Assembly (NCBI GenBank): GCA_964515175.1
Contig: CAZEUR010000038.1
Span: 1 to 11,547 of the forward strand
Source of the DNA: CAIWGV01 sp964515175
GTDB taxonomy: Bacteria; Pseudomonadota; Alphaproteobacteria; UBA7879; UBA5542
Direction: 5' to 3'
Length of the DNA stretch: 11,547 nucleotides
Of this stretch, positions 5,679-11,547 are shown piece by piece. How positions within the stretch are numbered: the stretch's first letter is position 1; each line of letters starts with the position of its first letter. Position numbers and translations under genes: made by a program. The notes beneath the pieces are model-generated. The model did not search any database, had not been told where the DNA came from, and saw nothing but the letters and a program-made list of their open reading frames with translations.

Positions 5679-6848
5679 ATGATTAAAAAAGTTTTGTTTT
5701 TGATGCTAATAATGGCAAACGCTTTTTCTGCCGCAGAAGAGAGTACAGAAAAAAAGAGACCTTACAGCATAAATCTTGTTTGGATTAACCAGAATTTAGA
5801 TGAAGGTCAAGAATTTATCTATAGACGAAAAAAAGCGGAATTACAGGATCCTGTTGTGAATTTCTTTGCCCCCATTTTAGGGTGGGCGGAACAGAATACT
5901 GAAAAAGGAGCAGTTACTGTTTGGTATGACAGCGGAGTTACAACTCCAGCAGCAGTTACAAGATCTGAACAATACATTAGAGCTCAAGTTAACACGCGGT
6001 CAACAGACTATGCGCCTATCTATTTTCGAGATATTAGAGAACTTTCTTATTTTAAGAGTTTAAAAGCAGGACCTTCTGTTGAAATAAATAGTTTGTTTGA
6101 AGGAGAAATAGGTCAGACTCCTTATGATAAATTACCAACATTTTTTAAAGTTGATATAAGCCGACCTATTATTCAGGTGGATACTTTTAAAAATTCTCAA
6201 GGCGGCTATGAGGAACCGGGCATAGAACATAAAATCTACTATGCTTTTGCAGATTTTGATATGCCCCCCCTTTCTATAGAGACCTTATTGGTCGACCAAA
6301 GCGAAGCAAAAGAAGCTTTAGACAGATTTGGAATAGTTATGTCTCGAGGAGGTCATCTTGGTTTTGAAAATGGTTTTCAAATTATAACGGCAGATCCTTG
6401 TCTGCTCGAAGCCTTGCAGAAGGCATTGGTCGTGCCTGTACTCAGGCACACCGCAGATCATTATAGAGAGGGGACTACACGGTGCTTGCAACAAATAATC
6501 TATGATATCTATCCTGGAGTAGCTATATATCTCTATGCTTTAAAGAAAGTAGGTGCTCTTGCTGTAGAGCTAGGGGAAATCGTTTTATGGGAAAAATACC
6601 TATCTTCGGAATGTTCAGAAGTTGCCGACCTCGACAATCATCAGCGACTCTGGGCTGCTTTTGGAAGGTGTTTTTCTAGTGGATGCTCTGAGACACCATC
6701 AGCAATTTTATTGGATCAAAAGAGAATCCCAATGAATAGAAATTCTCATCCAGGGTGGTTTACCAAAAGAGTCCTCTCTAAACAACTGGGACTGCTTCCA
6801 ACTATTTCAGTGTCTCTTCCCCCTGCGAAACTAGACTATGAAGATTAA
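5679..6848 (+). CDS. Secreted DXD-type glycosyltransferase-like protein (putative effector)
   Basis: 389 residues from ATG 5679, chosen because GGAGA lies seven bases upstream and residues 1-19 form a clear signal peptide (MIKKVLFLMLIMANAFSAA). The in-frame extension to 5589 would bury it. The order of motifs resembles GT-A enzymes of the TcdA/TcdB (GT44) and GT32 type: SINLVWINQ at 30-38 as the first strand, VTVWYDSG at 79-86, KVDISRPIIQVDTF at 157-170 where these enzymes carry the D-x-x-R segment, then YYAFADFDMPP (187-197) with DFD as the DXD metal/nucleotide-sugar motif, and GFENGFQIITADP (228-240) matching the usual E-N segment. Cysteines cluster near 313-340. I infer a glycosyltransferase exported from the cell, perhaps acting on host proteins; donor and target are unknown. 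It overlaps the convergent gene at its end by four bases. Confidence 0.6.
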   Translation: MIKKVLFLMLIMANAFSAAEESTEKKRPYSINLVWINQNLDEGQEFIYRRKKAELQDPVVNFFAPILGWAEQNTEKGAVTVWYDSGVTTPAAVTRSEQYIRAQVNTRSTDYAPIYFRDIRELSYFKSLKAGPSVEINSLFEGEIGQTPYDKLPTFFKVDISRPIIQVDTFKNSQGGYEEPGIEHKIYYAFADFDMPPLSIETLLVDQSEAKEALDRFGIVMSRGGHLGFENGFQIITADPCLLEALQKALVVPVLRHTADHYREGTTRCLQQIIYDIYPGVAIYLYALKKVGALAVELGEIVLWEKYLSSECSEVADLDNHQRLWAAFGRCFSSGCSETPSAILLDQKRIPMNRNSHPGWFTKRVLSKQLGLLPTISVSLPPAKLDYED

Positions 6849-7321
6849 TAGATACTCTTTATAGAATTTTTACGTTTTTTCCTCACCTTTCCCGTAAACA
6901 CACCGCCTTTTTTCATTTCGGGTTCGCGAAGGAAGGTAAAGAAATAATCCCATTCCCGCTGAGATTTTAGAATAGGGGCATGCTGCGAGATCCACGCCTC
7001 CACAGCTTGTTTGGAAGGTTGGTTGGTGGGGCTTATGTTGAGATCCTTAAAACATTGGGCGAGTAGCTTCATGTACGTAGAGCCTTCGAACGGAGCAGTG
7101 ACTTGTTCCACAATTATTTCTTCTACTTCTTCAAGAACGATCTTCTCCTCTTCAATCTCAGGTTCTGCCTCAAGAATTTCCAGTGTAGCTTGCATTTCTT
7201 TTCTCTCTAATCTTTCTTTTTCATATGCAGCCAATTCCCGTTCATGCTTACAAGGGAAATCATGCTCCAAGGGAGGTCTTTCCCCTGATCTTATAAGATC
7301 AAAAGATTTTTTGAGTAACAT
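6845..7321 (-). CDS. Hypothetical protein with charged coiled-coil middle, probably 5'-truncated
   Basis: 158 residues from ATG 7321, which has AAAGGG seven bases upstream. Residues 26-75 are very rich in Glu and Lys (coiled-coil-like). The C-terminal third is a compact, likely globular segment (STYMKLLAQCFKDLNI, then SKQAVEAWISQHAP and EWDYFFTFLREPEMKKGG) ending in a basic tail. I do not recognise the family. The same frame stays open upstream without any ATG, GTG or TTG to a stop at 7502-7504, so this may be the end of a longer gene that lost its start. It is convergent with, and overlaps by four bases, the glycosyltransferase-like gene. Confidence 0.6.
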   Translation of the reverse strand: MLLKKSFDLIRSGERPPLEHDFPCKHERELAAYEKERLERKEMQATLEILEAEPEIEEEKIVLEEVEEIIVEQVTAPFEGSTYMKLLAQCFKDLNISPTNQPSKQAVEAWISQHAPILKSQREWDYFFTFLREPEMKKGGVFTGKVRKKRKNSIKSIY

Positions 7322-7501
7322 AAGAGGCCCTTTATAAACTTCAAATTTGTGGCCATCGGGCAGCGGAACAATGCCTGTGCCCGCAAAGATATCTACATCT
7401 TTATTATCGCCGTATTTTATTTCTAAGCTACGAAGCCAAACGGAATAACTAAGGCTGGAAATTTCTCCTGTTAATGTATCTTGTACATATCCATTTAGTT
7501 G
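7322..7501 (-). pseudogene. In-frame 5' continuation of the 6845-7321 gene, without a start codon
   Basis: Sixty codons continue the frame of the downstream protein and read like normal protein: LNGYVQDTLTGEISSLSYSV, WLRSLEIKYGDNKDVDIF, AGTGIVPLPDGHKFEVYKGP. None is ATG, GTG or TTG, and TGA closes the frame at 7502-7504. This looks like the remaining part of a longer gene cut at about 7500, or a gene with a frameshift or nonsense mutation just upstream. Confidence 0.5.
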
Positions 7502-7713
7502 TCAGAAAATTTTTAAGAACGCATCCTTATGCAGAGATAAAGTACACATTCTACTCCCTACCAGAAGCAGTTTTCAGGAGAATTGTCACAGCTTTGGCTA
7601 GCGAAACTCTTGCATATCGCCAACTTAAAGTGAGAGTAGATCCTCCTGGGGCACAAGAAGTAGTTTATGCAGAATTCGATCAAAAAGTCGAAGAAGCTGC
7701 TGTAGTTTCTTAA
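7474..7713 (+). pseudogene. Hypothetical protein, likely C-terminal gene remnant
   Basis: 79 residues from ATG 7474; the frame opens after a stop at 7450-7452 and no good ribosome binding site is present. From about residue 10 the sequence is protein-like (VVRKFLRTHPYAEIKYTF, ETLAYRQLKVRVDPPGAQEV, VYAEFDQKVEEAAVVS) with a basic-then-acidic pattern. I do not recognise it. Because its N-terminus overlaps the 5' remnant of the minus-strand gene, it may be the tail of a larger gene joined here by recombination. A real small gene is the alternative. Confidence 0.4.
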
Positions 7714-7862
7714 TTCCTATTTTTCTCTTCCCTCGTCCCCATCATCGCTTTCGTCACCTTTTCTAGGGAGGCTCGTTAGTATTCCCACATCATTCTGCGG
7801 CAACAGTGCGGCAATGGGGTTTTTAGATTTTAAGGGAAAGTCTCTGAAAATGGCTCTGTAAT

Positions 7863-7939
<77 letters not shown>

Positions 7940-7945
7940 ACAATT

Positions 7946-7974
7946 AAGATAGGCATTGATATCACACTTTTCAA
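7946..7974 (-). promoter_or_regulatory. Promoter of the initiator tRNA
   Basis: On the minus strand TTGAAA (7969-7974) and TATCTT (7946-7951) are 17 nt apart. Only six bases separate the -10 box from the mature tRNA 5' end, so the transcript would have almost no leader. Confidence 0.55.
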
Positions 7975-8003
7975 GGGGGGTCCAGAGGAGACTTGAAATT
8001 TTA

Positions 8004-8032
8004 TTGCTTTTTTACGGTAAACCTTTGATAAT
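8004..8032 (+). promoter_or_regulatory. Sigma70-type promoter for the FG-repeat protein gene
   Basis: TTGCTT (8004-8009) and GATAAT (8027-8032) are 17 nt apart, leaving a leader of about 110 nt before ATG 8153. A GGTTTACCGTAAA-type dyad (TTTACGGTAAA, 8011-8021) overlaps the spacer and could be an operator. Confidence 0.45.
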
Positions 8033-8152
8033 AAAAGAAAAAGCAGGGATTTATGGCAGGTTTAAAAGGGGTTTTCTCAAGAATCATTCAGGCGTACTGC
8101 ATTTCTTATGAAGATCTGCTGCTCTGCAGGGTCTTATGAGAGGGCCTTCTCC

Positions 8153-11100
8153 ATGAGATATTTTGCCCAAGTTCTCTGTCTTCTTGTCTCTGTTTTTTCA
8201 GGATATGCGGGGTCTGATGCTTCGCCATCCTTGTCTGAATTAAAAAGCGCAGATGTAGCGCCTCCAGCTCAAAGTATAGCTCCAGCTCCAGCTCCTGTGC
8301 CGGCGTCTGCGGCGGAGGTGCCTGCATCCACATCTGCCGTACTTTCAGGATCAACGGGTGCTGGAACTGAGGCAAATGGGGCGGAAAGTTTGCAGAGTAT
8401 CGAGGCGGCTAACAAGGCCGCCGAATCAACCCAGCCAGAAACTCCTGCAGGCACTGTTTCTCTTAAGGCTGAAGAGCAGGCAGACGCTCCAACACCCGCA
8501 GAAGAGCAAGCCCAGCAGCAGCAAAAAGAGGCAATCGATAAGGTAAAAGCGGCTCAAGCTCAAAAGGAGCAGGCTGACAAGGATAAGGCAGCGGCGGAAG
8601 CCGAGCTTAACGCGGCAAAAACACCAGAGGAAAAGGAGGAGGCAGAAGCGAAAATAAAAAGAGTAGAAAAAGAAGAAAAAGATGCCAAAAAGGCCCAAGA
8701 AGATGCAGAGAGATCCAAAAAGGATGCGGATAAGGCTTTTGCTGCCGCGAGTAAGAATGGGGCTAAACTGAGAGCAGCTAAATTAGAGGCTAAAAAAGTC
8801 CATAGTGCTGAAGTAGAGGCTCAAAGCAAAGCAGATAAAGCAGACGTAGCATTGGCAAAGGCTAAAGAGGGAGGAAATCAACAAGAAATTGCAGAGGCAG
8901 AAAAGAATAGTAAACAGGCCCACAAAGATTTGCTAAAAGCACAATCAGCAACAGCTAAAATAGACAAAAATGTGTCGAAACTTAAGGATGCAGGAGAGAC
9001 CGCGACCAGCAAAGCAGCTCTTGCGAAAAAAGCTTTATCCGATGCAGACAAGGCACATGAGGATGCCCAAAATGCTGTGTTTGCAGATCAAGAGGCGTTA
9101 GCGAAAGCACAAGCGGGGGGTAAACCTGAGGAAATAGCCGAAGCTCAAGCTCGATTGGCCCAAGATCAAGCGGATGAGAAAAGAACCGCAGAAACTTTGA
9201 CTAAAGCTCGTGCAGACTCTCAAAAAGCAAATGAGGCTTTAAATGCAGAGCTTATGAAAACAGAAACGCCTGAAGAAACACGAGACAGGCTTGCGGCTGA
9301 GGCAAATTCTAATTTGAGCGCTGCACAAATTTCTCAACGAAGTGCTCAAGATGCTTTGACAATAGCTCAGACTCAGCTAAATCAGGCTCAAGAAAATGGG
9401 GCACCCGCAGTAGTTCAGCAAACTCTGAAAAAAAATGCGGAGGAGGTTGAAACAAGGCTCAAGCAAGCCAATGAAAATTTGATAGCAGCAACGCAGTCAG
9501 TCAACGCCGCGAATGCAGATGCGGATTCTCCTTTGGGAATTGCGCAAAATAATATCAAACAATTGCAGTCTCAGCAACAAGACCTGCAGTCACAAAAAGA
9601 TGATGCAGCTTCTGCTGTGGCAGCTGCGGGTCTTGTAATCACTTCATCTCCTGACGGGAGCCCAAAACAGCAGGCAGCTAGAGAAGCGAAAGCAGAAGCA
9701 GAGGCTCAAGTTGCAGAATTACAGAAGAAGATAGAGGCCAATAACCAAGCTCTAGAAAAGGCCAAAGCCGAGCTTTCTGTGGCCCATCAGAACGAAACGA
9801 ACTATCAACAAGCTCTGGCAGAAAGGAGGCTTGCAAAGAAAAATCAGCAGAAAGCGGCCAAAGAAGAAGCTGCCGCTCAAAAGAATTTTGATGCCTTGAA
9901 TAAACTCGGGACACCCCCAGAGCAATTAGCGGCGGCTCAGGATAGGCTCAAAAAGGCTGTAGCTAAAAACGTCTTAGCCATGGAAGAGCTAAAGAAATGT
10001 GAAGAAGCGTTTAACAAAGCAGAAGAGTTGGCTCAGACACCTCTCCAAAGGTTGCGCTTAAAGATAAGTAAAAATCAGGCAAAAATGGCAGAGCTTCAAC
10101 TGAATAAAGCAAAAATATACCAAGACCTAACGGTGAAAAAAGCTGAATTAGCGCAACAAGTGGCAAGAGATAATTCAAAAACAAGTGAATTAAGGGCAGA
10201 GGTGTCTCGGTTGGAATTTACATATGACGATGTCGACCAGAAGATTGATGTCTTGCAGAAATCTATTAATGAAGATCAAGCAAAAATAGCGGCTGTTGAT
10301 CAGGCTGTGAAGGCAGATGCTTTGGGAGAGGAAGATGGGGGGCTTATTGCTATAGAAAAAAGATTTAAGGGGGATAAAAAAACAGTTGAGAGGGAGCTTT
10401 CTAGAGGCACAACCAATACAGGGGTGCAGATACCAGAAGGAGAAGCCCAAGAAAAAGATGGGGACGAAGAAGGGAATTCTTTGAATGGACCAGATGATTT
10501 TTCGGAAGATGATACGTTTCTGGGCGCAAATACCGACGAAGAGGAAGATTCGCGGATTCCAACTTTTCAGAGAGGATCTGCTCAGCCGATTTTTGCTCCA
10601 GGGGTCGGGCCTGCGGCAAATTTTACCTCTCCAGGGGGTGGCACGCCAAACTTTAATAAAGCGGCAGGGGCTGCTGCTGCATTTTCTGGAGGTGTCGGCG
10701 CTATACCTGCTTTTAATGCATCTTCAGATGTGTCTTTTGGTAATGCTGCGGCGCCTCTTCCTTGGAGCGGTTCTGCAACGAAGGCTCCAAGTTTTGGTAC
10801 AACCCAGTCAACGCCTTTTGGAGGGAGTGGGGCGCCCACCCCTATTTTCGGTGGGGGTTCTCAAACTGCATTTGGAGGCCCTTCTTCCACAACTGGGGGC
10901 ACCTCGGCCCTTCTTCCCATTCCCACTGATGGATTAACAAAAATAAAAACAGCAACCCATTTAGACGAACTTGCCCCCCCTAGTGTGAGTGAAGAGAAAA
11001 AACAGGCCTTGAGGCGCGCAAAAGAATCTTTAGCAAGAGCGACAGCACGTCTAAAAGCTGCTGAAAAAACAGAAAATTTAGGAACGATCACGAATGCTCA

Positions 11101-11446
11101 GGTAAGTCGAGATGTCGCCGAACTTAAATATGAACAAGCTTTAAATAATGCAAGCCCTCTGGGTGTTCCCGAAACAGAAGCCCAAGGTTGGTGGAATAAG
11201 GATCCGATTAGTCCTTACAGTAAGTACAATGTGGATGGAGGAGGGCGTATGAATGCGCCTCTTGAAACCTCAGAACGTACGGAACATTTTGTTCTGAATG
11301 GTTTAGAGTCAGTGCAGCCTGTTTACACAGAAACTCTTCCAGATGGAGCGAAGGTCTTGGCCGTTGAGAACGTGGGATTTGCCATGAAACAAGGAAAGGC
11401 AATTCCTGCCATTGTCAAATTGGCTCAGGTAGCGGCGGCGGCTTGA
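8153..11446 (+). CDS. Secreted helical-repeat protein with nucleoporin-like FG segment
   Basis: 1097 residues from ATG 8153. I prefer this start over ATG 8108 because GAGAGGG precedes it and residues 1-19 (MRYFAQVLCLLVSVFSGYA) are a signal peptide; the longer start has no ribosome binding site. Order: Pro/Ala-rich segment (~35-110); long Ala/Lys/Glu/Gln region (~115-750) predicted as helix or coiled coil, made of ~43-residue units separated by Gly/Thr-Pro-type turns; strongly acidic linker (~762-801); a Phe-rich, nearly uncharged Gly/Ser/Thr/Pro/Ala segment (~802-915) with FG pairs at Phe 862, 881, 889, 899 and 907 (SFGN, SFGTT, PFGGS, IFGGG, AFGGP); then a helical and mixed C-terminal region with a GWWNKDPISPYSKYN motif. 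The FG part resembles eukaryotic FG nucleoporins. I infer an exported, probably host-directed protein; no enzyme domain is seen. A cell-surface structural protein is the alternative. Confidence 0.85.
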   Translation: MRYFAQVLCLLVSVFSGYAGSDASPSLSELKSADVAPPAQSIAPAPAPVPASAAEVPASTSAVLSGSTGAGTEANGAESLQSIEAANKAAESTQPETPAGTVSLKAEEQADAPTPAEEQAQQQQKEAIDKVKAAQAQKEQADKDKAAAEAELNAAKTPEEKEEAEAKIKRVEKEEKDAKKAQEDAERSKKDADKAFAAASKNGAKLRAAKLEAKKVHSAEVEAQSKADKADVALAKAKEGGNQQEIAEAEKNSKQAHKDLLKAQSATAKIDKNVSKLKDAGETATSKAALAKKALSDADKAHEDAQNAVFADQEALAKAQAGGKPEEIAEAQARLAQDQADEKRTAETLTKARADSQKANEALNAELMKTETPEETRDRLAAEANSNLSAAQISQRSAQDALTIAQTQLNQAQENGAPAVVQQTLKKNAEEVETRLKQANENLIAATQSVNAANADADSPLGIAQNNIKQLQSQQQDLQSQKDDAASAVAAAGLVITSSPDGSPKQQAAREAKAEAEAQVAELQKKIEANNQALEKAKAELSVAHQNETNYQQALAERRLAKKNQQKAAKEEAAAQKNFDALNKLGTPPEQLAAAQDRLKKAVAKNVLAMEELKKCEEAFNKAEELAQTPLQRLRLKISKNQAKMAELQLNKAKIYQDLTVKKAELAQQVARDNSKTSELRAEVSRLEFTYDDVDQKIDVLQKSINEDQAKIAAVDQAVKADALGEEDGGLIAIEKRFKGDKKTVERELSRGTTNTGVQIPEGEAQEKDGDEEGNSLNGPDDFSEDDTFLGANTDEEEDSRIPTFQRGSAQPIFAPGVGPAANFTSPGGGTPNFNKAAGAAAAFSGGVGAIPAFNASSDVSFGNAAAPLPWSGSATKAPSFGTTQSTPFGGSGAPTPIFGGGSQTAFGGPSSTTGGTSALLPIPTDGLTKIKTATHLDELAPPSVSEEKKQALRRAKESLARATARLKAAEKTENLGTITNAQVSRDVAELKYEQALNNASPLGVPETEAQGWWNKDPISPYSKYNVDGGGRMNAPLETSERTEHFVLNGLESVQPVYTETLPDGAKVLAVENVGFAMKQGKAIPAIVKLAQVAAAA
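8498..10400 (+). repeat. Degenerate ~43-residue helical repeat within the FG-repeat protein
   Basis: Turn motifs of the form x-G/T/N-x-P-x-E recur at codons starting 8621 (TPEEK), 8876 (NQQEI), 9122 (KPEEI), 9266 (TPEET), 9401 (APAVV), 9659 (SPKQQ) and 9911 (TPPEQ). Spacings are 85, 82, 48, 45, 86 and 84 codons, so the basic step is about 43 residues with some turns degenerated. Each turn is followed by A-x-x-x-L-type helix. DNA copies are too diverged to be recent duplications. Confidence 0.5.
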
Positions 11447-11453
11447 ACGGAAA

Positions 11454-11543
11454 ATGGATATTACGCTCCTTATTGAAAACTTTGTATGGATATTTTTTCT
11501 TCTTTTTCCACCTTTTTTGTTTGGTTTAGTTAAGAGTTCCTGA
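11454..11543 (+). CDS. Possible 29-residue single-helix peptide
   Basis: ATG 11454 to TGA 11543 reads MDITLLIENFVWIFFLLF followed by PPFLFGLVKSS, one strongly hydrophobic helix. It starts eight bases after the stop of the FG-repeat protein gene. The upstream CGGAA is a poor ribosome binding site and the base composition is T-rich, so chance is as likely as a real peptide. No rho-independent terminator is visible here. Confidence 0.2.
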   Translation: MDITLLIENFVWIFFLLFPPFLFGLVKSS

Positions 11544-11547
11544 ACGT

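Noticed and set aside
8108..8152. Earlier start of the FG-repeat protein
   Set aside because: No ribosome binding site, and it would place 15 residues before the signal peptide.

Overview
The window looks like part of an accessory region from an alphaproteobacterium that lives inside eukaryotic cells. This is inference from content, not from any marker gene. The initiator tRNA is a normal proteobacterial one with an encoded CCA end. Base composition is moderate. Three large Sec-exported proteins have the composition of host-directed effectors. The Holosporales/Caedibacter-type endosymbionts of protists are my best guess, held loosely.

Layout. (1) 1-2058, minus strand: a long secreted protein, open at the left window edge and interrupted by a 100-N assembly gap. 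It has a signal peptide, a segment with about 18 tyrosines in short recurring contexts (LYD, LYA, IYS, MYA), a central helical domain, and a Ser/Pro/Val tail built from 147-bp tandem repeats. (2) 2059-2603: no intact gene. It holds a promoter for the first gene, a ~77-nt imperfect inverted repeat, and a small membrane-protein reading frame with an in-frame TAG. (3) 2604-4021, plus strand: a two-gene, translationally coupled unit of a polytopic membrane protein and a membrane-anchored protein with a class I methyltransferase fold whose SAM-binding glycine loop is lost. (4) 4069-5415: a replication-like module made of seven TGTCGCA heptamers including a 44-bp near-perfect palindrome, a RepA-type hexameric-helicase-like ATPase with a C-terminal HTH, and a small excisionase-like HTH protein. 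(5) 5679-6848, plus strand: a secreted protein resembling DXD-type (TcdA/TcdB/GT32-like) glycosyltransferases. (6) 6845-7713: remains of two genes that meet near 7500, the minus-strand one without a start codon for its full open frame. (7) 7863-7939: initiator tRNA-fMet, minus strand, with a promoter directly against its 5' end. (8) 8153-11446, plus strand: a 1097-residue secreted protein with a long Ala/Lys/Glu/Gln helical repeat region, an acidic linker and an FG-rich low-complexity segment strongly resembling nucleoporin FG repeats.

How it may work together (inference): three exported proteins (tyrosine-array protein, glycosyltransferase-like protein, FG-repeat protein) sit around a small replicon-like module and broken gene ends. 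This fits an effector-bearing accessory island assembled by recombination. No integrase, secretion-system gene, CRISPR array or insertion sequence is visible. The strongest new leads are the FG-nucleoporin-like segment and the tyrosine-motif array, both of which look like mimics of eukaryotic short linear motifs.
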